64,000 nt of DNA, taken from assembly GCA_001792895.1 (NCBI GenBank), contig MARA01000016.1, positions 186,001-250,000 of the forward strand, in the 5' to 3' direction. The stretch comes from Lentinus brumalis. Lineage: Eukaryota > Basidiomycota > Agaricomycetes > Polyporales > Polyporaceae. Numbering within the stretch: the stretch's first letter is position 1; the number at the start of each line of letters is the position of its first letter. This document shows, one piece after another, positions 34,465 through 45,860 of this stretch. The notes beneath the pieces were generated by a model. That model saw only the letters and a list, made by a program, of their open reading frames with translations. It was not told where the DNA came from and made no database searches. The position numbers and the translations under genes are program-made.

Positions 34465-34779
34465 CGTGGTTCGCAAGCGAGGCCGATCGTCCTTGGATGC
34501 GTCGCCCCGCCTGTGTTATACGACTGCGGCCCTTACGTTACGTGGGGTACTCCTCTCCTCGCCCAGCCGTACTCACGCGATGCAACAGAGCATTTACCGG
34601 CCGCACTGCGACCGCCGGGCTGAAGGAGCTATCTCATCACACAGAACCCAGCTTCGAACCTATCCCGCTGCAAGACGGAAGCCTGCGGATGCGATAGCTG
34701 AAACACAGATCACAACGCAGGCCAAAGCCCCAGCGATCAGATCACTCGAGGTATCTTCTGGTGCGCACAATTCTCCTTG

Positions 34780-35070
34780 AGCGGCAGTGCCACCCTGCGC
34801 GTGAGCAGATGACGGTGCAGAGCGTATTAGCTCCGACCTGCATGCACGAGGTTCTTGTGATAACCTACACTGCGGGCGGGATGCTCGGACACGGAGAGAA
34901 GAGTGCAGTGGGAGACCTGGTGAGCGGCAACGATAAGCAGAGGCCATGTGGATTGCGGACTCAATAAGTACGCACCTGCACGGTCGACACACGCCTCCCC
35001 GCCACGCATATGCCAGAATTCGATCAGACGGACCTATGCAGCGGTGGCCGAGTCCCGTCTTCAACTTGGA
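34780..35070 (-). pseudogene. Relic fragment upstream of copy 5, possibly a DUF6533 remnant
   Basis: A minus-strand stretch here (for example ILAYAWRGGVCRPC, then LLSVSEHPARSVGYH) is alignable by eye with a fragment at about 37330-37510 upstream of copy 6. Parts of both resemble the AYAL and GLxx-DP exons of DUF6533 genes, but frames are broken. It may be the remains of another array member that was duplicated along with copies 5 and 6. The assignment is weak. Confidence 0.3.
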
Positions 35071-35349
35071 CCAGCGACGACAGAGTGACTCTCGCTTGAC
35101 CGCCCAGCTGGGTGTCTTCGAAGATTCTTCGCATGGTGGTGTTCATGTGAAAACACTGGTCACTCATCGCAGGCTGACCGGGCGCTCAGCGCTCATCTGT
35201 AGTCGTGGCTTCGAACCTCCAGGATGCCATATGTATACACACATACCGTTCTACATCTGCGACATCTTCATCCACCTTACATCCAAAATTCCTTGATTGC
35301 GCATCTCTTCTGGAAGGTCCTACGACGTCGAAGGATGCTATGAGATGTG

Positions 35350-37060
35350 TCATAGCACTTGGCCGTGAGTGGTCCCCGGATGCAGTTCGTAAGACTCCAT
35401 TTTGAGAGTATCATCTGTGTCCTCTGTCGCGCCACTTGAAGTATCCGATCCTGGTAGACCAGGACCGATGGACTCTCCAATCGATCCGATGAAGCGTGCA
35501 AAGCTGATCGTCCTGCCCTCGGCAATGGTGGATAGCTGGTCCATCGAGGACACGCCCCTGCAAACTACCTTGTTCGCTTCCTGTAGGTTGAGGAGGAACC
35601 GCGATACAAGAACGGCAGTGACGCTGACAGTGAGCAAGTGAGATATGAATGAACTGTAGGAGAGCTGAAGGCACGCGACGTACACCTCGGTGAAGGTCGA
35701 TATGTTGCTTGCCCCGGTGATGAACCCGAACATCTGACACGGAGGTGTTTGCGATTCGATGAGACAGCACGTCGTTGAAGGTCCACAGGCGCGTACTCAC
35801 GGAGGTCAAGGAGAAGACCAGGTGCAGAATGTTCAAGATGCACAGGATCCTGTACCGCACACAATGCTCGACGGATGTTCGCGGCCGGGTGGGGAAGAAG
35901 GAGCTCACCCGAAGTAAAAGGTACCTGCATATCTGGTCAAGCTCAGTACGACGGAACTCTTGGCGGCCACATACCATCGCGGAGAAGCACGGTGGTAAGA
36001 GAGACTCCAGTCTTGCGGAGGCTCGCAAACGACACCGTATGTTGCGGTATTGCCCGCCACGTAAGGCCGACGAGGAGCGCGTCGGAGACGATGAGGCTTG
36101 CCCGAGATATAATGACGACTGTGGGAACGACAAGTTAGCTTGCGGTAACGTCACTTTCCGCCTGCAACATACACCTAGAAGCAAGTCAGATCAAGGTCTA
36201 ATCCGTGCCAAGCAGGGAAGAACGAACTTCAGGGTGAGCGCAGCGGGTGTCGAGTCATCCGAGTAACACCCCCACATCGGATCGTTCACTCCGGTCAAGT
36301 TGAAGGAGAACCGAGCCTGCGAGATCTGTCAGCCCCTGCTGTCACCAGGAACATGGTAGTACGCGCACCGCATTGATGAAGAGCGGGACAAGAGCGAGGA
36401 GAAGGATAAGTGCCGAGAGTATGGCCCCTCTGCAAAGGGCATACGCTCGCAAACTGGAGAAGACTTGAACCCGGCGTGTATGAGCTTCCGGCGAAGCGAG
36501 TGAAGAGTACGAACTCACCCGCCCAAGGGAAGTAGATCATGAAGGTCAACACCGCAAGTCCTCGGGCGAACGACGCGCAGCTTAGGTTCGGGTTGCGTCA
36601 GTGGAGCAGGATATCGACGGTATAGATCGCTGCGCACCTCTGCGAACAGCTGATCAGCGTTATGGCATGGGAAGACTATGGCATGGACAATCACCTCGTC
36701 AGAAAAGTGGCCGAACTCGACCAGATTGAGGGTGTTCACGACTAGGTTTAGGTATCGGTTCGACAGGAAGAGGATGGATGCCCCCGTCGGCGCGCCAAAC
36801 CAGAATGCGTCCACCTCTCGATCTACGGTGATCACGTACTCGTAAAGTAGGAATACTGGTGGCGACACAGGAAGCACGGTGGTCACCGATTATCAATTGA
36901 GCGGGAATGAGCATGACAGGAGCTCACCAGATGCTGCGATGACACAGTAGTTATTCACGATTCTGTGTCAAGATGTCAACGAGTCGTCGAAGTCCAGTAC
37001 AAAGAAAAATTCCACTCACATACTGTCGTAGTCAGCGATCGCTTCCGCGACAGAGGACAT
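35350..37060 (-). CDS. DUF6533 membrane protein, array copy 6 (near twin of copy 5)
   Basis: The start at 37060 reads MSSVAEAIADYDS; the stop is at 35350. The signature exon reads FLLYEYVITVDREVDAFW, then PTGASILFLSNRYLNLVV. The SCASFARGLAVLTFMIYFPW block, the GSIGESIGPG element and the tail SMDQLSTIAEGRTISFARF track copy 5 almost residue for residue, while the extreme C-terminus differs. The 2-nt exons are AG (36638-36639) and GT (36173-36174). Exon 2 (35 nt) has a normal GTGAGC donor, unlike copy 5. It is an integral membrane protein of unknown function. Confidence 0.82.
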
Positions 37061-37209
37061 CGCAGATTGTAAGAGAGCTCGGCCGCACACCCATACCGTT
37101 ATCCACCTGTGTTATACGGGTGCGAGACTGACGGTCACGCTATGCAGTATATTTCTCCTATCAGCAACCAGCTTGTTGGAACCGCCGCACTGCGACCGCA
37201 GATCAGGTA

Positions 37210-37510
37210 AATTCATGAAACAGTGGAAAATACCTTCCCGGTGCGGCGGGTCGTCCTTGAGCGGCGATAGAAAAGAGCAGCTGACGCTACCGTGCGACAA
37301 TATCGTTTTTCAAGTCTAGAGCCCTTCAGGATAGTTGTGACCAGCACTGCGTACATCGCACTCCGCGCTGGTTCGTTCAGTCCAACGAAGACCTGGAAGA
37401 CGAGAGTCCATAAGCAAAGGACATGTGGACCGCGGACTCCGTACGCACCTGCAAGACCACCACCACGCCTCCTCGCCACACACGAACGCAATCAGAAAGA
37501 CCTGTGCGGG
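37210..37510 (-). pseudogene. Relic fragment upstream of copy 6, counterpart of the one at 34.8-35.1 kb
   Basis: The minus strand encodes VFVGLNEPARSAMYAVLV and, further 5', VRVWRGGVVVVLQ. The DNA around 37420-37500 matches the DNA around 34950-35060 closely over about 90 bp. This shows that the duplication which made copies 5 and 6 extended several hundred bases upstream of the start codons. An origin from a DUF6533 gene is possible but unproven. Confidence 0.35.
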
Positions 37511-39890
37511 GCGGCCGGAGTACGCTATCGCGGATCGCCGGCGACGACACAGTGGTCATCTCTTCGCCAGAGTCTCGTCAGAGATGTCGGGCGCGGACTC
37601 GTCCACACGGCTCCAAGTCAAATATAGACCGTGCGCTCGTGCACGGCCGTGCTGAAAAGGGAGAGCTGGACACCTCGGGGTAGACGGCCTTCTCGTTACT
37701 TGCTTGATAATCGAGTCGCGCGCATCACTGTGGTGCACGGCTACGTAAAATGTTCAGCACCGACGGCCGGCATGTGAAACGCAAGTGGAACAGGTTCGTA
37801 GCTGTGTACGATCATAGGTGAGGATCAGGCGAAGTGAGTCGAGGCGAAACGCCGCCACGACTAGTATATCCGAGAGTGGGTGTATGGGATGAGCTCAGTC
37901 AGTTCTTTTGATGGCTGGATGTACTCACAGATCCTCCCAAGTCGTGACGATGGCTGAAACCCCCGATTCTGAGTGCTGGAGTCGAAGTGATACACGGAAC
38001 GGCCCTACATACTGTACGCACATATGCGTACCTGGGCAGCGCTCTGTCTAATATGTGCGCTCCTACATTTAGGAATGGGAGGACGTGCTAGAGTGCAGCA
38101 AGAATACATAGCGCACGTGAACGACGGGTGGTCATTTGAGGAATAGAGCGGAATCCAATTACAACTCGGAGAAGGATCACCCACATACCTGAACGCGTGT
38201 AGTCAAGCTCTACTCCCATCCTCCTGTCGAACCGCTTATTCCAGCCCGTGCATGGATGCTCAAACGAGCAAGCATTTCAGAACGCAGGGGTCCGATGACT
38301 TCCAGTGGCTTTCATTGGAGGAATTGCGCTGCCGGGTCCTCGAAGCTGAAAGCTCAGCAATGTTCGTCCTCCTGCGAAGGTGAGAAGCATATTCGGGGCA
38401 GGCGTCCTTCGGAGCTTCATCAAGGACGTGTCACCTTGCTGGTGAGTACAGAAGACTAGAAGAGCAGAGAGAGGTCCAAAGAAGGTCAAACTGAATAGAT
38501 TGGGAGACTTCGGGTAAGCTGCGTAAGTAGCGTGTATTGATGTGTCGTTTCGGACATTGAACCGTTTGTATTGGGTGCTCTGGACCTGTTACGGTCATTT
38601 GCCCGTCGTGTCTGCTCCCGCCGCCTCCTCGGTCTTCTCTGTCATCTTTCTCTATTGTCATGCATACTGAGTCTGTCTAAAGATGATCGTGCGGTACGTG
38701 TTGAAGTCTCAAAACACTACGAGAGTTAGTCTCGTCCCCATCCCTTCCCGGCGCTCGTACCTCGTGCATCAGACTGAATCATACTGTGTCTTCAGGGTAT
38801 ACAACAGATTTGCATGTAACTTCAGTTGCACCCTCTTACAAGTTACCCCTCTTTTTGCCGGCGAGAAGCAGCGGTCTCTGTCAGGACATGAGTCATACGA
38901 ATATGAGCGATCCCAGCATCCGGTCGTCCGGGCCCTGGCGACTTTACAGCTACAACGGCGGATCGCGCACTAAGACGAGCGTTTTGAAGGCGGGGATCTC
39001 CAACTCCAAGCACCGAACTCAGTACATCCCTCAGGCTGTCACAGTGTCAGTCAGCCGCGTTGCCTCCGTGACAAGGTGCAGACGCTAGCCAAGACTCAGC
39101 AAAGTGGACACAAAACGAGAAAAGAGATGTGCGAACAGACCTGGTCCTCAAGTACTCAGTAGTCTATGGATCTCGTCAAGATGGTATATGCCCAACCGGA
39201 GATGAACTCCGCATGATGAGAGCGGTGCTTCAGCAGTGCACGTCTAACTTTTTTTTCTACATTGGTACGTTGCGAGCCGCATACAAACGAAGATACATAC
39301 TTAGTTCGCTGATTCCACGAGGCGATACTACGCTGCGCTCGGCATTTTGCAAGCACCCCTTGGCGTCGTACCTATGGCAAAGCAAGCCGGTGAGTGTCAT
39401 GACATGTTCGCATCCTTGGATCTGCGCTACACTATCGCGGTTACGTCCTCGGGTAATTTTTGAGTGCCAGCGCCGGCCCCACGGAGGGCAATCCGTCATT
39501 GAGCCGATGGACCCATACATATCTCATTGTCAAGCGTGCCGTCGCCTCGTGCTTTCCTCCTGACAGCCGTCGACCGGCCTCCGTGATGGTGGTCACCCTC
39601 GGCGTCAGGCACTTCAAGCTGCGTACAGTGCAGTATGCCCGTCTATGGACGTGGCGATGACGTGCGCGCACTAGCTCAGGGCGCGTACTGCAGCGGCGGT
39701 TCGCACTCGTCCCGCCAATGCTTCTTTTTCTCAAGCGGGCTCAGGCTCGAACAACCGATTCCAGCCGCGGCGCGCACGGCCGCTCTGCAGCGCAGGCGTG
39801 CTGAAGCTTCATATGTGAGTGCCTTGGAGCCAGGGCTGAAGATGACTCGCACCCTCCATCTACGAGTCAAATCCCTACTTCCTCACTAAG
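37511..39890. other. Degraded 2.4-kb stretch inside the array
   Basis: No intact gene is supported. A minus-strand segment at about 38330-38410 (TFAGGRTLLSFQLRGPGSAI) resembles the C-terminal GRTxxFARxxGSI element of DUF6533 proteins and may be a relic. Other ORFs (39129-39563 plus, 39441-39734 minus) have no motif. Array copy 7 starts at 39891. Confidence 0.35.
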
Positions 39891-41714
39891 ATGTCGACAG
39901 GCGCACAGGAAGCTGAGGACGCCCAGATCATCGCCGTATACGACGTCTTGTGAGTACTCGGTGCCCACAGCGTTCTCTACGATGTCCTGTGAGGCGCTGA
40001 CAACGGTTCTCTTACCTAGATATACGACGCTGACGTGTACATACGCCGTGCTGGGTGAGCATATCGTCGCAGATGCAGTCTCGTTCACAACTGAAAGTCA
40101 TACCTGTTGCCAGCGCTGATAGTTTTCGAGTATGCCCTGACCTTTAGGCAGGAGGTGGAGATGTTCTGGAACCGCAAGCTCACGGGCGCGACGGCCCTGT
40201 TCTTGCTCAACCGGTACTTAGTCATCATCTTCCTGATCTTGGGTGTCACCCCGTCAGGACCGTCGCAGAAGGTACGTAATACAGTCCGAAAACATCGCGT
40301 CTGGAACGTTTCAATCATATGCGAATAGGCGTGAGTATGCTGCTGAAGGAGCGTCCCTTGTCCGGGTAACACTGATACGATCTCTCAAGTTGCGCAGAGC
40401 TCGTCGAATCCGCCACCATGTTCGAATATCTCGTGTATCTTCCCTGGGCCGGTGAGCAGCTCCACTCGTATATAGTCGGTGCTTCACTCCCATTGAGACA
40501 ATTTCAGTGTTCGCTGCTATGCGAGCATACGCACTCGCTGCACGGAACTGGCAAATAGGCGTCCTGGTGCTCATCTTGGGCCTTGTTCCCTTCGCGGTCA
40601 ATGTGGTACGCACTACAGTGCATCGCATGTCGATACCTCGTGTGAGGCTCATCGTGTTATGTGTACCCTGCAGGCAGTCTTCGGGTTAGGTATCACTGGG
40701 ATCGTAGACCCCATCTTCGGCTGCCAAGGAGCCGCTACTGGCCTCACTCCGGAACTGGCTAAAAGGTACGCTCTCGCGCCGCCGTGACTCGCTGGAGCGA
40801 CGCTGTGTCTGATTCAAGCCGGATCTCTACCTACCTACAGACGTACGCCCATTCCATTCCAAATTTGAGCAGTCGTCGCTGACCTCGGCTCGCGATGTAT
40901 CCTATCTTGGTGAAGTCACAATCACCTCGCGGACGGCACTTATCCTCGCGGACCTCCTCCTCATCGTACTCACCTGGCGAAAACTTCCCGCGAGCAGCAG
41001 GAGATGGACGCATGTGCCGTCTTTGACTTCCGTGATGTTCAATTATGGTGAGGCGAAGCTCAAGTTGCTTACTCGAATGAGTTAAACCTGATTGTGGACC
41101 TTTCCGTACACCGAAGGGCTGATCTACTTCGTGTGAGTGCCTAGCACTGCGCAGCACTCAGCACCCGCAGCTCATAGCTTACGTCCGTGGTCTCAAGCAT
41201 CCTGTTCATCCTCAACACGCTTCACCTGATATTCACCTTGATCTCCGTACGTGCTCCTTTCTTTCGGCATGGTCCGTTCGCGCATGGGCTCATCACCGGC
41301 GCGCATCTCCACAGATCGTACTTTCCCCAACGGGACCAGCAAGCTTCATCACTATATTCACCAACCCGTGCGTCCACGTCCGGCAACGGCCTGATCACGC
41401 AGGCTATCTTATTGACTCGCTCCTCCATCTACGTCAGGCTCACCTGCATCCTCGTCTCGCGCTTTCTGCTCGACCTACAAGGGGCCACCCGCAAATCTCT
41501 GCAACTCGGCCAAGAGGCGTACTTGCACACCGAGACGGCAGACGCTCGCACGAAGTCTACCGTCGTGTTCGAGCGTGTCGTCGGTTCCATTGCGTCGACG
41601 ATGGAGTACAGGGCGGACGACGAGTCGGACGAGACCGCCCTGGAAGGGGATCACAGCGGACCGGGCAACGTGGAAAGCGACGAAGCCGGAGGTAGTGCGC
41701 AGACCAAGTTCTAG
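39891..41714 (+). CDS. DUF6533 membrane protein, array copy 7 (344 aa)
   Basis: Exons by hand: 39891-39949, 40020-40054, 40114-40271, 40329-40330, 40390-40451, 40508-40605, 40674-40765, 40841-40842, 40916-41047, 41117-41132, 41198-41246, 41315-41367, 41438-41714. They sum to 1035 nt, in frame. Signature: VFEYALTFRQEVEMFW. Other blocks are AMRAYALAARNWQIG, GITGIVDPIFGC, SRTALILADLLLIVLTW, ILFILNTLHLIFTLIS and VSRFLLDLQGATRK. The C-terminal tail is acidic. The first 2-nt exon is GC (40329-40330), giving Ala-Cys, so it cannot be read as part of an AG acceptor; the second is AC. It lies on the plus strand, convergent with the truncated copy that ends at 41893. Function is unknown. Confidence 0.88.
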
Positions 41715-41892
41715 TTCACGCTGCAAGTGGCCGACTATCACAGCTTGATTTCGGGGTGAGCCTCAAAGTAGTTCAACATAGCATCCCTGTACTCGTACAA
41801 TATGCCCTACGTCGTCAAAGCACGGATAATCGCAGCGTTCGGTGTATCGAATTTTAGAACACGAAGCCTGTAGCAGTGGAGACAGACAGTCA

Positions 41893-43010
41893 CTATGCAG
41901 ACATCGCCTCGTCCTGGGGGCTCCGGCCGATGCTGTCCCCGCGCTGCATCAATTCCATTCTCGTACGCACGCCCTCGTCCTGCATGTCGACGTCTGGATC
42001 GAGATCGACAGTGGCGTTGTCGGTGCGCAAGGTGGTCGCAATTAAGCCAACCGCTCTAGCGAAGTCGAGGGTTGTGTTGCTAAAATCCACGGTGAGTGCT
42101 GAGTCACGGTGCGTATCGAGCTGCACTTCGCGCTGACTCGCTTCTTGCAGGTCGAGGAGGAAGTGCGATATGAGCACAGCCGTGAGTCTGCGTGATGTTC
42201 GACGTGACTACGGAGTGCATACGGAGCGGTACCATCGTCGAAGACCTGAAGATAATGCGTAGGGCGTCAGCTCTGAGGCTCGTCCATATGTATAAGAGGG
42301 GCAGTTTGATGCGCACAGAGGCAAGTGTAAAGCTGAGATGCAGGACGTTGAGGACGAAGAGCACCCTGTGACAGAGAGGGCGTAGTAGCATTGCGGTTGA
42401 ACTGAGGGAGGCGCATCGCACATGAAGTATATGGTTCCTGTATTCGGCGGATACGTGTCAGTGCTCATGAACGATGGATCGGGAGCATGTAGTGCACGAA
42501 CCGTTCCACCACATTGCCGCTACTATGGTTCGTCGAGACAGATTCTGCAAGATGGACTCTGTCCCGGCGGGTCGTAGTGTCCGCCAAGTGGCGACGATCA
42601 GGAAGAAGTCAGCAATGACCAGAGGTGCCCTCGATAGTATTGGGACTGCGACAAGATCAGTTGAGTTGCCGCATACATCATAGAGTTCACGTACACCTGA
42701 GTAAACCGTTCGCATGACTCAATCAGAATGCGCGATGGTAAAATCGAATCATGGGCTGGCCGACATACAGGAGATATTCCGTTGGGCTATCCCACCACAG
42801 GCCCGAGCACCCGCGAATGGGACTGACAGCACCTGACAATCCAATGACATACTGGGCCTAGCCAGAGGATGATGAGTGCAAGTCAACATGCTGGTTCGAT
42901 CTGGTAAGCCACGTAAGTATAACGCACTATGTTGACACCTGCAGGACATAGGGAGAGCACGAGGACGGCAGTCGAAAAACCCCAGCTCCGAGTCAAGGCG
43001 TATGATATAC
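41893..43010 (-). pseudogene. DUF6533 copy lacking its 5' half (truncated array member)
   Basis: The 3' exons are intact: an ALTRSWGFSTAVLVLSLCP block at about 42990-42920, the second 2-nt exon (GT, 42695-42696), SRAPLVIADFFLIVATW, the 16-nt exon, VLFVLNVLHLSFTLAS and SHFLLDLQEASQRE with a stop at 41893. Upstream of about 43010, where the DUF6533 signature exon, the 35-nt exon and the first 2-nt exon should be, no matching sequence is found before the 3' end of the next copy at 43216. The copy is therefore 5' truncated and probably not expressed as a full protein. The surviving exons are still open, so the loss may be recent. Confidence 0.65.
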
Positions 43011-43215
43011 AGACCGGTCACGCACTCGAATAATACAGCATCATGGAAGAAGTCGACATTGAAGGTGACCCGTGTCAACACACATGTCCGAGCCCCTTCG
43101 ACTGCCACGTACCGCCGTCACGGCGCATGACTACCCGACTCGTCTACGTGGTTGTCGCGTTAGCATCTCAAGTTATGACGATGTGGTCTGATACATTGAC
43201 TTGCCATCCGAATAC

Positions 43216-44855
43216 TCACTCTCCGCCCACTGCATCAACTTCGAGGGGTTGCTCCTGCTCCGCAGATTCGCCATGGTTCTCGTCCTCGCATTCAAGGGCA
43301 TCGGAAGTGACGATCGCCCCAATAGAACCTGTCGCTCTCGCAAAACTCAGAGATCTTCCTGCATCTGGAGCGAGATAGAGAGGGTCATCGGAGCCAATCT
43401 TGAGGTTCGACTGATTTGCGGCTTGCAGATCGATCATGAAGCGCCATACCAGGATGCTGGTGAGCCTAGGTATCTGGTGTAAGCATAAGCTACTCTATCG
43501 CTCGATTTCGGATCGTACGGAGTTGCAAGAAGACTGAGGGCGCTGCCCAGGCCGCCGTAGAAGATCTAAGGGCGCATATCAGGGAAGGAACCGTCGAGGT
43601 ACGGCAGCGCTCACCGATGTAATGGTGAAGATGACGTGGATGATGGATAGAAGAGACAGCGCTCTGTGATACGGCCTTGACATGAATGGTCAATGACTAC
43701 TTGATCGGGTAACGTACACGAAGTATATGGTGCCTATACATGGATGTCCGTCAGAGAAGAGGAACTGGCGTGAAGCTTAGACTGACAAACCGTTCCAGAG
43801 CAGGATAGCTGCGAAACCCCTGTGCATGTCTCTCGAGAGCAGCCTGCGGAAGGATCTGGCTCCCAAAGTTTTCCAAGTTACGGCGATGATGATTAAATTG
43901 GCGAAACCCGTCGCAGCATTGGTCACGATGGTCACTGCACATGCATGAGCGTCACTGAGGTTGTCTGGAGCGCAAGGTCGCTCACGTCTGTGACAACATC
44001 GTGTCAGCAAGACTGAAGACCCGGCCAAAGAAGCACCCACATGATCGCCTGCTGCAACGTGATTTTGGTGGTGCCAGTGCAGCCCTCAACTGGATCTAGT
44101 ACGCCGGTAAGTCCAAACTTGAAGAGAGACTAGCGCATGCGACGAGTTCAGTCTACTGGACCGCGATATGGCTAATTGACACTCGCCATATTTGTGCCAA
44201 CGGGTACAACAGACAACACGAAGACGATCAGCGACATCGTCCAGTTGCCCTTGCTCAAAGCGAAGAAACGCAATCCGGAGAAGACTAACATATGATTAGT
44301 GCGACAGAACCAACACGATGAATCGACACGCTCACCGCCAATAGGGACAGGTTGAAGCCAATCCACAACGGAGCCCAATTTCACAACGGCGTCGCAGCTG
44401 ACACATAACATAACGCGCTGCGCCTGTGCAAAAAAATGGAGGTGCACACCTCTTCGCAAACTCTTCAGGAAAGTCGTGAATCTCAGGCAGGACACAAGCT
44501 CACCTCAAACGAAAGACTGGGAAGGGCTTTGACTCGTGTCAGGATCACGGAGAGCAATCCCAGGTACCTGATAGAGTAGAACAGAAGAGGCGCGGCCGTT
44601 TTACTCGAATTGGTCCAGAAGAGCTCCACTTCGCGGTCCAACGTGATCAAGTAGTCGTAAATGAACAGTACTGCGATGCAGTCGGTATCAGATTGATCTC
44701 GAGCTGGCACGGCGGGACAGAGGGCTCACCTGTGGAGGCGATACTGCTACCGTAGTTGTCTCGTCTGGTAGCCAGTCCATGTGAGTATACCGAGTGTATG
44801 CAGACAGAACTCACGCGCCGAGATAAATGGCGACTAGGGCGGAGTTGTCGGACAT
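43216..44855 (-). CDS. DUF6533 membrane protein, array copy 8
   Basis: The start at 44855 reads MSDNSALVAIYLGA. The 35-nt exon 2 encodes DNYGSSIAST. The signature exon reads FIYDYLITLDREVELFW, then APLLFYSIRYLGLLSV. Later blocks are GLRFFALSKGNWTMS, FGLTGVLDPVEGC, TNAATGFANLIIIAVTW, the 16-nt exon (GTIYF) and a short C-terminal exon MIDLQAANQSNLK with an acidic tail; the stop is at 43216. The 2-nt exons are AG (44450-44451) and AC (43986-43987). It lacks the consensus SRxxLIxAD, reading TNAATGFAN, so it is a diverged member. Function is unknown. Confidence 0.8.
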
Positions 44856-45860
44856 AGCGGTGAATGTCTGCGGCGTGGGTCGGGGCGTCCTCCCAAATAT
44901 CGTCGCAGTGGCAGAAATCCGAGATACGGGTGGCCTGGTTCGTGGTATGCGCTGTCCATATTCTCCGCGGCTTTGTAGGACTTCAAAGGCGCCGTAGACG
45001 GCCACCAGAACACAAACGGTGCCTAAGGACTCGCTGATCCCACACAGTACGCGCTTTGCACCGTGGTCGGTGGCGTTCTTCGTAGATGTGTGGAAACCCA
45101 GACCTGTGTTTCTGAGTTAAAGTTCTATGCTAGTATCCAGCACACCACAATGGCGGTATTGTGCAGCACATCGATCGACGGGCATCGCGGGGCTTGCGGC
45201 GTGCTGAAAAGATTCTGGTCAGCTGCAGCCCTGCGAGTACTGCGTGAGTGTCAAAGGGGTCGTACAGTAGTTGGCGTAAGTATGCTCACAGTTGATCCTC
45301 AAACCGCACTCTAGATTTGTCGCTGACGGTCTCATGCCCTTCAACGTCACTGCCGCTCATCCAACCACAGACCAAACCTTGAGCACAAGCTGGAAGGACT
45401 ATGCGGCAAGAGTGCGTCTTGATCGCTCCGGATTGTACTAGCTATCATCAAAAGTCAGCTTCGTGATGCGGATCGCCTCCTCGCCCTGACCTTGTGTCAA
45501 GTCACGTTCTTCCCCACAGACGACGTGTGCTGTGTCGCAAGCGGGCTACCGCTACCGCTTCTGCTTCTGCTGAAGCGGGGTACGGAATGCTGTAACATGC
45601 GCGAGGTTGGGACACAGATCGCGCCACGCCAAGTCCAGCCACTCGTATGATCGCTTCCTCACCTATTCGATGCTCGGACGACGCGGATTGCCGTACAGAC
45701 GAACGGCAGGAACTGAGCAAGGGTCTCTCACGTCGGAAGGGGACGTCCAAAAAGGTATACCAGGAACATACTGCACTGCAGGAGAGCACCAAATGAGTAA
45801 AGCTACCATTGCCAGAGTGTGCATGCGACGACGAACCTGTCGTATCTATGCACCGCAATC
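44856..45860. other. Right border of the DUF6533 array, no gene seen
   Basis: Short ORFs only (for example 45063-45314 plus and 45502-45858 minus), without motifs. The 3' end of the acetyltransferase-like gene lies at 45861. Confidence 0.4.

Noticed and set aside
23995..44855. Idea that the DUF6533 genes are pseudogenes because exons around the conserved Cys and the SRxxLI block do not join in frame.
   Set aside because: The same two mismatches occur in essentially every copy and are fixed exactly by 2-nt segments flanked by AG and GT; three full models then close in frame. Parallel identical frameshifts would be far less likely.
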